Shown here: positions 1-7,422 of the stretch, in pieces | Position numbering within the stretch: position 1 is the first letter of the stretch | Layout: each line of letters opens with the position of its first letter | Translations under genes and position numbers: made by a program | Notes under the pieces: model-generated | Databases searched by the model: none | Seen by the model: the letters and a program-made list of their open reading frames with translations, nothing else | What the model was told of the DNA's origin: nothing | NCBI GenBank assembly: GCA_046765875.1 | Contig: JBKPSJ010000147.1 | Location: forward strand, 1 to 7,422 | Direction of reading: 5' to 3' | Origin: DASRHY01 sp046765875 | GTDB taxonomy: Bacteria; Actinomycetota; Actinomycetes; Propionibacteriales; Kribbellaceae | Length of the DNA stretch: 7,422 nucleotides

Positions 1-983
1 CGCTGATGCTGTCGCTGATCTGGCCGGTGGAGTCGCTCGGCTTCATCCACGCGATGGGCCAGGAGGCGATGACGTCGGCGGACCGGATCACCGAGGTCCT
101 CGACACCGAGTCCGGGATCGTGCCGGGCACCAAGGAACTCACCGACCTGCGTGGCCACCTGCGGTTCGAGAACGTGAGCTTCCGGTTCGCCGACTCCGAC
201 CGGGACGTGCTGCACGACATCAACCTCGACCTGCCGCCCGGTACGACGCTTGCGCTGGTCGGCGCGACCGGGTCGGGGAAGACGACGCTGACATCGCTGG
301 TCCCCCGCCTGTACGACGTGACCGGCGGCCGGGTCACGCTGGACGGGTACGACATCCGCGACCTGACGCTGACCTCATTGCGCGGAGCGGTGGCGTCGGC
401 GTTCGACGACCCGACGCTGTTCTCGATGAGCGTACGGGAGAACGTGACGCTGGGCCGGCCGGACGCGAGCGAGGACGAGGTCCAGCAGGCACTGCGGGTC
501 GCGCAGGCGACATTCGCCAACGACCTGCCATGGGGCCTGGACACTCGGGTCGGCGAGCAGGGAATGTCGCTCTCCGGCGGCCAGCGGCAGCGACTCGCGC
601 TGGCCCGCGCCGTGCTGTCGAGACCGGCCGTGCTGGTTCTCGACGACACGCTGTCCGCACTCGACGTCCACACCGAGGCATTGGTCGAGGAGGCGTTGCG
701 CACAGTGCTCAGGGGCACCACCGGCATCGTCGTCGCGCACCGGGCGTCGACCGTGCTGCTGGCGGACCTGGTCGCACTGCTGGAGAACGGCACTGTCACG
801 CATGTCGGCACACATCAGGAACTGCTCGAGTCGGTGCCGGCGTACCGAAGACTCCTGGCGGCCGACGGCGGGCACGAGCCTCCGGACGCGGTACGCCGCG
901 ACTGTGACGAGGCCCTGGCCCATGCGCACGACATCGAGGCCGGCTCCGGCGACACCGAGGAGCGGGAGGTGCACGCCCGATGA
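1..983 (+). CDS. ABC exporter half-transporter, degenerate-site subunit (5' end cut by window)
   Basis: This is the C-terminal half of an ABC exporter subunit, and the reading frame is open to the left edge. The usual membrane domain of about 270-300 residues lies outside; only its last helix end is seen. Counting from the in-frame Met codon at 6, the nucleotide-binding domain has Walker A GATGSGKT (86-93), signature LSGGQ (189-193), Walker B VLVLDD (209-214) and H-loop His245. Two key residues are altered: the catalytic Glu after Walker B is Asp214, and the Q-loop reads FDDPTLF, with Asp where Gln is expected. Asp at the Glu position is known from the degenerate-site subunit of heterodimeric exporters such as TM287/288. 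An acidic tail of about 40 residues follows the domain. The stop overlaps the next start as ATGA, so the two subunits are translated together and probably pair in the inner membrane. Substrate is unknown (drug, lipid or peptide are all possible). The family call is very secure; the pairing is strong inference. Confidence 0.95.
   Translation, partial: LMLSLIWPVESLGFIHAMGQEAMTSADRITEVLDTESGIVPGTKELTDLRGHLRFENVSFRFADSDRDVLHDINLDLPPGTTLALVGATGSGKTTLTSLVPRLYDVTGGRVTLDGYDIRDLTLTSLRGAVASAFDDPTLFSMSVRENVTLGRPDASEDEVQQALRVAQATFANDLPWGLDTRVGEQGMSLSGGQRQRLALARAVLSRPAVLVLDDTLSALDVHTEALVEEALRTVLRGTTGIVVAHRASTVLLADLVALLENGTVTHVGTHQELLESVPAYRRLLAADGGHEPPDAVRRDCDEALAHAHDIEAGSGDTEEREVHAR
964..970 (+). promoter_or_regulatory. 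Ribosome binding site for the second ABC subunit
   Basis: GGGAGGT lies inside the end of the first ABC gene, nine bases before the ATG at 980. It supports that start over later in-frame candidates. With the ATGA stop/start overlap it suggests near-equal synthesis of the two half-transporters. Confidence 0.7.
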
Positions 984-2866
984 CGGACACCCAGGCTCCG
1001 CAGGACACCGATCGCACCACCGCCCCGCAAGCGGAACACCTGAACGCGGAGGACGCCTGGCGCGGTCTCGCGGCGAAGGGCACGACCGAGGACGTCGTGC
1101 CGGACAAGGCCTCGGTGGTGCTGCGCGAGCAGTCCAGGCGGCTCCTCGGCGAACTGCTCCGCCCGCACCGCGGCGCGATCGCGGTCCTGGTCGTCATCGT
1201 CTTGGTGGAGAACGCGGCCCGGCTGGCGGTGCCGTACCTGGTCCACCTCGGCATCGACTACGGCATCCCGCCGATCCTGAACGGCGAAAGCCCGAGCACG
1301 CTGATCGCCATCGTCGCCGCGGTGCTGGTGTCGGCGCTGATCCAGGCGTACTCGCGGCAGCTCTTCCTGATGCGGACCGGCCGGCTCGGTCAGACGATCC
1401 TGCTCCGGCTGCGGCGACGGGTGTTCGACCACTTCCAGCGGCTCAGCCCGTCGTTCCACGACCGGTACACCTCGGGGCGGGTGATCTCGCGGCTCACCTC
1501 CGACGTCGAGGTGATCGACGAGATGCTCGAGACCGGGTTCGACGGCCTGGTCACCGCGCTGCTGACGCTGGTCGGAACCGCGGTTCTGCTGCTGACTCTT
1601 GACGTCAAGCTGGCGCTGATCGCGCTGGTGTCGTTCCCGATCCTGCTCGTCATCACGGCCTGGTTCCGCAAGCGCTCGGCGGTCGTGTACCGGCGTACCC
1701 GCGAGACCGTTGCCCTGGTCATCGTTCACTTCGTCGAGTCGATGACCGGGATCCGCGCGGTGCAGGCGTTCCGGCGCGAGCCGCGCAACGAGGAGATCTT
1801 CGCCGGGGTCAACGACCGGTACCGCGAGGCCAACCTCGACTCGTTCCGGCTGAACGCGATCTTCATGCCGTCGATCAAGCTGGTCGGCAATGTGACCATC
1901 GTCGCCATCCTGGTGTACGGCGGCTGGCAGGCGTACCACGGTCACGTCACGGTCGGCGTGCTGACCGCGTTCCTCCTGTACCTGCGGCAGTTCTTCGAGC
2001 CGCTGCAGGACATCTCGCAGTTCTACAACACGTTCCAGGCGGCGAGCGCGGCCCTGGAGAAGTTGTCCGGCGTGCTGACGGAGGAGCCCGACGTACCGGA
2101 GCCGGCCAAGCCCGCGACCGTCGGACGTACCCGCGGGCGCGTGACCTTGCGGGACGTGCGGTTCTCGTACGTCGACGGCGTACCGGTGCTGCCCGGGCTG
2201 GACCTCGACGTACCGGCCGGACAGACGCTCGCACTGGTCGGCAAGACCGGCGCGGGCAAGACGACGATCGCCAAGCTGGTGGCGCGGTTCTACGACCCGA
2301 CCGAGGGTCAGGTGCTGCTCGACGGCGTCGACCTGCGCAGGCTGTCCGAGGACGACCTGCGCCAGCGCGTGGTGATGGTGACCCAGGAGAACTTCCTGTT
2401 CACCGGGTCGGTGGCCGACAACATCCGATTCGGGCGGCCGGACGCGCCCGACGACGAGGTGGTGGAGGCGGCCCGCATCATCGGCGCGCACGATTTCATC
2501 ACCGAACTGCCGGACGGGTACGACACCCAGGTCGAGAAGCGTGGCAGCCGGTTGTCCGCGGGCCAGCGGCAACTGGTGGCGTTCGCGCGGGCGTTCCTGG
2601 CCGACCCGGCCGTGCTCATCCTCGACGAGGCGACGTCGAGCCTGGACATCCCGAGCGAGCGGCTGGTCCAGCGCGCGCTGCGGACGATCCTCGCCGACCG
2701 GACCGCGTTCGTGATCGCGCACCGGCTGTCCACCGTCGAGACCGCCGATCGGGTGATCGTGCTCGAGCACGGCGAGATCGTCGAGGACGGGCCCCCCGCC
2801 GAGCTGATCCACGCCTCCGGCCGGTACGCCGCCCTGCACACCGCGTGGCAGGACTCGCTGGCCTGA
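980..2866 (+). CDS. ABC exporter half-transporter, catalytic-site subunit (full length)
   Basis: A complete 628-residue half-transporter of membrane domain plus nucleotide-binding domain, the usual 570-630 residue size with a hydrophilic N-terminal extension of about 55 residues. Hydrophobic segments are seen at about 66-90, 106-124, 190-228 (two) and 300-340 (two). The ATPase domain has A-loop Tyr397, Walker A GKTGAGKT (421-428), Q-loop Gln469, signature LSAGQ (525-529), Walker B VLILDE (545-550) with catalytic Glu550, D-loop SSLD and His581. In a head-to-tail dimer its intact Walker A/B faces the LSGGQ of the upstream subunit, making the working site. Its altered LSAGQ faces the Asp-bearing Walker B of the partner, making the degenerate site. 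The ATG overlaps the upstream stop and is preceded by GGGAGGT. It is the last gene of its transcript, eight bases before a hairpin. Expected role is ATP-driven export across the cytoplasmic membrane; substrate not predictable. Confidence 0.96.
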   Translation: MTDTQAPQDTDRTTAPQAEHLNAEDAWRGLAAKGTTEDVVPDKASVVLREQSRRLLGELLRPHRGAIAVLVVIVLVENAARLAVPYLVHLGIDYGIPPILNGESPSTLIAIVAAVLVSALIQAYSRQLFLMRTGRLGQTILLRLRRRVFDHFQRLSPSFHDRYTSGRVISRLTSDVEVIDEMLETGFDGLVTALLTLVGTAVLLLTLDVKLALIALVSFPILLVITAWFRKRSAVVYRRTRETVALVIVHFVESMTGIRAVQAFRREPRNEEIFAGVNDRYREANLDSFRLNAIFMPSIKLVGNVTIVAILVYGGWQAYHGHVTVGVLTAFLLYLRQFFEPLQDISQFYNTFQAASAALEKLSGVLTEEPDVPEPAKPATVGRTRGRVTLRDVRFSYVDGVPVLPGLDLDVPAGQTLALVGKTGAGKTTIAKLVARFYDPTEGQVLLDGVDLRRLSEDDLRQRVVMVTQENFLFTGSVADNIRFGRPDAPDDEVVEAARIIGAHDFITELPDGYDTQVEKRGSRLSAGQRQLVAFARAFLADPAVLILDEATSSLDIPSERLVQRALRTILADRTAFVIAHRLSTVETADRVIVLEHGEIVEDGPPAELIHASGRYAALHTAWQDSLA

Positions 2867-2873
2867 CCTCCGA

Positions 2874-2911
2874 CCTCCGGGCGCGGGGAGCGCGGTATCC
2901 GCGCCCGGAGG
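2874..2911. terminator. Bidirectional hairpin terminator between convergent genes
   Basis: CCTCCGGGCGCGG (2874-2886) and CCGCGCCCGGAGG (2899-2911) are perfect 13-base reverse complements around a 12-base loop. The hairpin fills most of the 51-base gap between the ABC stop (2866) and the NRAMP stop (2918). No T-tract follows on either strand, which is common for actinobacterial terminators. Because it is symmetrical it can act on both converging transcripts. Confidence 0.8.
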
Positions 2912-2917
2912 AGGACT

Positions 2918-4177
<1,260 letters not shown>

Positions 4178-4180
4178 AGA

Positions 4181-5872
4181 TCAGCCGACCGACGGGCCGA
4201 GCCCGAGCGACTGCGGGGTACTGGAGTCCGGGGACGGCTGGTGCAGACCCTCGTCGAGGGCGCCGTACTCGGTCATCAGCGCGGGGCTGCCACCCCACGG
4301 CGTCTGCTCCTCAGCGATCAGCGTGTTCGTCGTGAGCAACAGGCCGGCGACCGACGCGCCGTTCTGCAGCGCCGACCGGGCCACCCGCAACGGGTCGACG
4401 ATGCCCATGTCGAGCATGTTCCCGTACCGGCCGTCGAGCGCGTCGAACCCGTCGTCGACGCCGAGCTCGCTGACCCGTTCGAGTACCTCGGCGCCGTTGT
4501 ACCCGGCGTTCGAGGCGATCAGGTACGCCGGTTCGCTGAGCGCCCGGCGCACGATCTCCACCCCGATCGCATAGTCGTCCTTGACCTGCAGGTCGTCCAG
4601 CGCCGACGCCGCGTGCAACAACGCGACACCGCCGCCGGCGACGATCCCCTCGGCCATCGCCGCCCGGGTCGCCGACAGCGCGTCCTCGACCCGGTGCTGC
4701 AGTTCCTTGAGCTCGGCGTTGGTCGGGGCGCCGACGCGGATCACCGCGACCTTGCCCGACAGCGCGCCGATCCGCTCGGTCAGCACGTCCTCGTCCACGC
4801 CGAAGGTCGCCCGCTCCAGTTCCGCACGGAGCTGGGTGAGGCGGAAGTCGACCTCCTCGTTGTGGCCCGGTGAGGCGATGATCGCGGTCCGGTCCGCGGT
4901 GACCCGGACCTGGTCGGCACGGCCGAGTTGCTCGACCGTCATCGTCTCCAGCGTGAAACCGGAGTGCCTGCTGTACACCGCGGCACCGGTGATGGCGCCG
5001 ATGTCCTCCAGCTTGTGCAGCCGGCGGTCGCCGAACCCGGGCGCCTTGACCGCCACGCAGCGGAAGATCCCGTTGACGTGGTTGTGCACCAGCATGCTCA
5101 GCGCCGTGCCCTCGAGGCTCTCGGCGATGATCACCAGCGGCTTCGGGTCCCGCATGATCTTGTCCAGCAACGGCATCAGCTGCTGGACCTTCGTGATCTT
5201 CTCGCTGCACAGCAGGATGTACGGGTCGTCCAGCACCGCGACCAGACTCGCCGGGTCGGTGACCATGTACGGCGACAGGTACCCGTTGTCGAACTCGAAC
5301 CCCTCGACGAAGTCCACCGTCATCCCGTGCAGCGCGGACTCCTCGACGCTGACGATGCCGCCGTCGCCGACGGTGTGCAGTGCCTTCCCGATCACCGCGC
5401 CGACCATGTCGTCGTCGTTGGCCGAGATCGCCGCCACCCGGGCCAGGTCGTGCTCGGTGGCGACCGGGTGCGCGACCTCGCGCAGGTGCTCCACCAGCCG
5501 GCCGACCGCGAGATCGATCCCCCGTTTGACCAGCACCGGGTTGCCCCCGGAGCCGATCGCGCGCATCCCCTCGCGGACGATCGCGTGCGCGATCACGGTT
5601 GCGGTGGTGGTGCCGTCGCCGACGATGTCGTTGGTCTTGATCGCCGCCTCCTTGACCAGCTGAGCCCCCATGTTCTCGAACTGGTCCTTGAGGTGGATCT
5701 CGCGCGCGATCGTGACCCCGTCGTTGGTGACCACCGGCGATCCGGTGATCTTCTCCAGGATGACGTTGCGGCCCTTGGGCCCGAGGGTCGATTTCACCGC
5801 CTCGGCGAGCTTGTCAACACCCGCCAGCATCAGGTCGCGCGCCTGCTCGCCGAATCGCAGTTCTTTGGCCAT
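4181..5872 (-). CDS. groEL: Divergent GroEL-like chaperonin, probably MimG-type monooxygenase folding factor
   Basis: A 563-residue group I chaperonin (GroEL is about 540-548), collinear with E. coli GroEL over about 525 residues. ATPase elements are intact: TLGPKGRNV (29-37), Asp51 in TNDGVT, GDGTTTAT (85-92) with Asp86, VAGGG (411-415) and the hydrolysis Asp397 in VEDAL. It should therefore form an ATP-driven ring in the cytoplasm. It is not a standard housekeeping copy. The Gly-Gly-Met tail is missing, replaced by an acidic, Ser/Pro-rich end. The chaperonin signature reads AAMAEG, not the usual AA-x-[DEQ]-E. Some apical substrate-contact positions differ (Met203 and His263 where E. coli has Phe204 and Val264). 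No groES is nearby. It follows the dehydrogenase by 18 bases. In mycobacterial mimABCD clusters a chaperonin-like gene (mimG) in this context is required for active di-iron monooxygenase, so a client-specific role is likely. Family certain; specific role inferred from context. Confidence 0.95.
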   Translation of the reverse strand: MAKELRFGEQARDLMLAGVDKLAEAVKSTLGPKGRNVILEKITGSPVVTNDGVTIAREIHLKDQFENMGAQLVKEAAIKTNDIVGDGTTTATVIAHAIVREGMRAIGSGGNPVLVKRGIDLAVGRLVEHLREVAHPVATEHDLARVAAISANDDDMVGAVIGKALHTVGDGGIVSVEESALHGMTVDFVEGFEFDNGYLSPYMVTDPASLVAVLDDPYILLCSEKITKVQQLMPLLDKIMRDPKPLVIIAESLEGTALSMLVHNHVNGIFRCVAVKAPGFGDRRLHKLEDIGAITGAAVYSRHSGFTLETMTVEQLGRADQVRVTADRTAIIASPGHNEEVDFRLTQLRAELERATFGVDEDVLTERIGALSGKVAVIRVGAPTNAELKELQHRVEDALSATRAAMAEGIVAGGGVALLHAASALDDLQVKDDYAIGVEIVRRALSEPAYLIASNAGYNGAEVLERVSELGVDDGFDALDGRYGNMLDMGIVDPLRVARSALQNGASVAGLLLTTNTLIAEEQTPWGGSPALMTEYGALDEGLHQPSPDSSTPQSLGLGPSVG

Positions 5873-5877
5873 CGAGT

Positions 5878-5883
5878 CCTCCT
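5878..5883 (-). promoter_or_regulatory. Strong ribosome binding site of the chaperonin gene
   Basis: On the minus strand the sequence reads AGGAGG followed by ACTCG and then ATG, a near-perfect Shine-Dalgarno at five-base spacing. It lies in the 18-base gap after the dehydrogenase stop. It fixes the start at 5872 and suggests high translation of the chaperonin from the shared mRNA. Confidence 0.8.
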
Positions 5884-5890
5884 GAAGAAC

Positions 5891-6916
5891 TTAGGGAACG
5901 AGAATCGCGCGGCCCCTGACCCGGCCGGCGTCGAGATCGGCGACCGCGTCGGTCGCCGATTCCAGCGGATAGGTCTTGGTGTGCAGGGTGACCTTGCCGG
6001 CCTGGGCAAGGTCCATCAGCTCGGCCAGTTCGTTGTACGAGCCGACGATGTTGCCGACGATGTTGCGCTCGGTGGAGATGATGTCCAGCGTCGGGATCTC
6101 CACCTGGCCGCCGTACCCGATCACGTAGTACGACCCGGCCCGCGCGGTCATGGCGAAGCCGTCGTTCTCGGCGCCCTGCTCTGCGACGAAGTCGAACACC
6201 ACGTCGGCACCGGCGCCGTTGGTCAGGTCCTGGACCCCGGCAACCTGGTTGCCATCGGCAACGACCGTGTCGGTGGCACCGAGCTCCGCGGCCAGCTTGA
6301 GCGCCTCGGGGTTGCGGTCGACCACGATGACCTTCGCGGCAGTCAGTGCGGCCAGGCACTGGATGCCGATGTGGCCCAGACCGCCGGCCCCGATCACCAC
6401 GGCTGTTGTGCCCGGGTACAGCAGCGGCAGCGCCTTGCGTACCGCGTGGTACGCCGTGATCCCGGCGTCGGCAAGGGCCGCGACGTCCTTCGGCTGGGTC
6501 GACGGGTCGAGCTTGACGCAGGCCCGAGCCGAGGTGAGCAGGTACTCGGCCATCCCGCCGTCGGTGCTCAGGCCGGGGAAGCTGCTCTCGACGCAGTGCA
6601 TGTCCTGTCCGGCCCGGCAGGCCCGGCACAGCCCGCAGGTCGGCGTCGGGTGCAGGATCACGGTGTCGCCGACGGCGACGTTGGTCACCGCCGAGCCGAT
6701 CTCGTGCACCCAGCCGGCGTTCTCATGGCCGATCGTGTACGGCAGCGCCGGGTCCATCGCCGCGGCCCACTGCCCCTCGATGATGTGCAGGTCGGTGCGG
6801 CACACACCGGCGCCGCCGATCTTCACGACGACGTCCAGTGGGCCCTTGACGGACGGTTCCGGCACGTCGTCGACGACCGGCTGCTGGTGGTACCCGTGTA
6901 GCCGTACGGCCTTCAT
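5891..6916 (-). CDS. Zinc NAD-dependent alcohol dehydrogenase, probably secondary-alcohol type
   Basis: A 341-residue medium-chain dehydrogenase/reductase. Catalytic zinc residues are Cys39 (GVCRTDLH), His64-Glu65 (GHEN) and probably Asp150 (LADAGIT), the third ligand being Asp rather than Cys. Structural zinc is held by Cys94, 97, 100 and 108 (TCGLCRACRAGQDMHC). The Rossmann turn is GAGGLG (176-181), and Asp200 at the end of the next strand indicates NAD rather than NADP. Length, the Asp ligand and the sequence around ALPLLYPG, VFDFV and the RGRAILVP end resemble the Rhodococcus ruber ADH-A secondary alcohol dehydrogenase. Expected reaction: 2-propanol or a related alcohol to ketone, cytoplasmic. 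Its ATG overlaps the stop of the upstream gene (ATGA) and has a strong ribosome binding site. In prm-type clusters a neighbouring dehydrogenase oxidises the 2-propanol made from propane, matching this position. Substrate inferred, family certain. Confidence 0.94.
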   Translation of the reverse strand: MKAVRLHGYHQQPVVDDVPEPSVKGPLDVVVKIGGAGVCRTDLHIIEGQWAAAMDPALPYTIGHENAGWVHEIGSAVTNVAVGDTVILHPTPTCGLCRACRAGQDMHCVESSFPGLSTDGGMAEYLLTSARACVKLDPSTQPKDVAALADAGITAYHAVRKALPLLYPGTTAVVIGAGGLGHIGIQCLAALTAAKVIVVDRNPEALKLAAELGATDTVVADGNQVAGVQDLTNGAGADVVFDFVAEQGAENDGFAMTARAGSYYVIGYGGQVEIPTLDIISTERNIVGNIVGSYNELAELMDLAQAGKVTLHTKTYPLESATDAVADLDAGRVRGRAILVP

Positions 6917-7422
6917 AGCTCGTCCTCCTCACCCGCACCGGTCGTGTCGTACCGGTGCCGCAACATTCCCCGGCAGATGCCCGTGTTGGCCTCGATGCCG
7001 ACTCTGGTGAGTCGTGCCCGCCCCAGATGCACCGAAACAGCGGCACCGGTGACGGGTTCACCGGTGCCGGGGTCGACCAGCAGTGCAGCGTCGGCGTCGG
7101 TACGCAACCCGAGCTCAGCCCGCCGGCGGCACAGCCTGTCGAGCTGGGCCGACGGTGGCATGTCCCCGAGCTTCAGCTTCGCCACTTGAGCCGGGCCCAG
7201 ACCGAGCGGCCGCACCACCTGGTCGGTGCCGGCCAGCACCGCCTTGATCAGGAAGGTGCGGCGCAGCTCGTCCAGCTCGCCGAGCGCCTCGCCGGCGAAC
7301 GACACGGCGAACCCGGCCCGGGCCGCCACACCGGCGTTGATCGTCTCCTCCGCGAAGTGGTCCTCCAGCACGACGTCGGCGCTGCGCACCTCGGGCAGCG
7401 CCGACACCGCGTCGTACGCGTC
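6913..7422 (-). CDS. PaaD/MIP18-like (DUF59) metal-sulfur cluster assembly-type protein, C-terminal part (5' end cut)
   Basis: The frame is open to the right edge; 169 residues are visible and the true start is outside. A GTG at 7407 is in frame, but I read it as an internal Val because the frame continues upstream with residues DAYDA, fitting the end of the first domain (as in ...ASDAYDAV-ALP-V). The compact PaaD/MIP18 (DUF59) domain itself would be off the edge. What is seen is the long extension found in homologues from monooxygenase clusters: DHFAEETINAGVAARAGF, then LDELRRTF-x-x-KA, and an end segment IEANTGICRGMLRHRY with a single Cys. No membrane segment or signal peptide is seen. The gene overlaps the dehydrogenase by four bases. 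In mim/prm clusters a DUF59 gene sits just before the dehydrogenase and chaperonin genes, as here. Possible role: helping build or load metal sites of the reductase or hydroxylase. Identified by remembered family pattern and context rather than a complete domain, so moderate certainty. Confidence 0.72.
   Translation of the reverse strand, partial: DAYDAVSALPEVRSADVVLEDHFAEETINAGVAARAGFAVSFAGEALGELDELRRTFLIKAVLAGTDQVVRPLGLGPAQVAKLKLGDMPPSAQLDRLCRRRAELGLRTDADAALLVDPGTGEPVTGAAVSVHLGRARLTRVGIEANTGICRGMLRHRYDTTGAGEEDEL
6924..6930 (-). promoter_or_regulatory. Ribosome binding site of the alcohol dehydrogenase gene
   Basis: On the minus strand GAGGAGG lies seven bases before the ATG at 6916, inside the 3' end of the preceding gene, whose stop overlaps the ATG. 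It confirms the dehydrogenase start and the operon arrangement. Confidence 0.75.

Noticed and set aside
815..2839. Very long minus-strand open frame (674 residues) opposite the ABC genes
   Set aside because: It is the antisense frame of clear ABC transporter domains in GC-rich DNA. The translation is rich in Arg, Asp, Gln and His, has low-complexity character and matches no family I recognise.
2867..2917. Small gene or RNA gene in the convergent gap
   Set aside because: Only 51 bases, almost wholly taken up by the hairpin.
5873..5890. CIRCE/HrcA operator before the chaperonin gene
   Set aside because: The 18-base gap is too short for the 9-N9-9 inverted repeat and shows none. Heat-shock control of this copy is not supported by the sequence.
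4928..6901. Long plus-strand open frame (657 residues) opposite the chaperonin and dehydrogenase
   Set aside because: It spans two unrelated genes in antisense, has shadow-like composition (Asp, Arg, Val, His) and has no motifs. The minus-strand genes are unambiguous.
7405..7407. GTG as the true start of the DUF59-type gene
   Set aside because: The frame stays open to the window edge, the upstream residues fit the family, and I see no good ribosome binding site in the 15 bases available. It is better read as an internal Val of a truncated gene.

Overview
The base composition (high GC, third codon positions mostly G or C), tightly packed genes and protein sequences point to a high-GC actinobacterium. 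The genus cannot be fixed from the sequence. The window has no RNA gene, insertion sequence, CRISPR array or long non-coding stretch. It is almost entirely coding and split into two convergent blocks.

Plus-strand block (1-2866): two ABC exporter half-transporters overlapping by four bases. The first has lost its membrane domain to the window edge. The two nucleotide-binding domains are complementary and unequal. The first carries Asp where the catalytic Glu should be, and no Q-loop Gln. The second keeps Glu and Gln but has LSAGQ instead of LSGGQ. This is the pattern of a heterodimeric exporter with one degenerate and one working ATP site (TM287/288 and BmrCD type). The substrate is unknown.

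Between the blocks (2867-2917) a perfect 13-bp GC-rich inverted repeat probably ends transcription from both sides.

Minus-strand block (7422 down to 2918): four genes with almost no spacing, transcribed toward lower coordinates and continuing beyond the right edge. In order of transcription they are the C-terminal part of a PaaD/MIP18-like (DUF59) metal-sulfur assembly-type protein, a zinc NAD-dependent alcohol dehydrogenase of the ADH-A secondary-alcohol type, a divergent GroEL-like chaperonin, and an NRAMP/MntH divalent metal transporter. The first three, in this order, match the downstream part of the actinobacterial propane/phenol/acetone monooxygenase clusters (prmABCD, mimABCD). There the chaperonin-like protein (MimG) is needed to obtain active di-iron hydroxylase and the dehydrogenase oxidises the secondary alcohol. 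The hydroxylase, reductase and coupling-protein genes are therefore predicted just beyond position 7422, but none is visible here.

The most notable point is the NRAMP transporter, which starts three bases after the chaperonin stop with no clear ribosome binding site of its own. If it belongs to the monooxygenase operon, the cell would co-express metal import, a metal-site assembly factor and a dedicated chaperonin: a maturation and metal-supply module for a di-iron enzyme. That link is inference.
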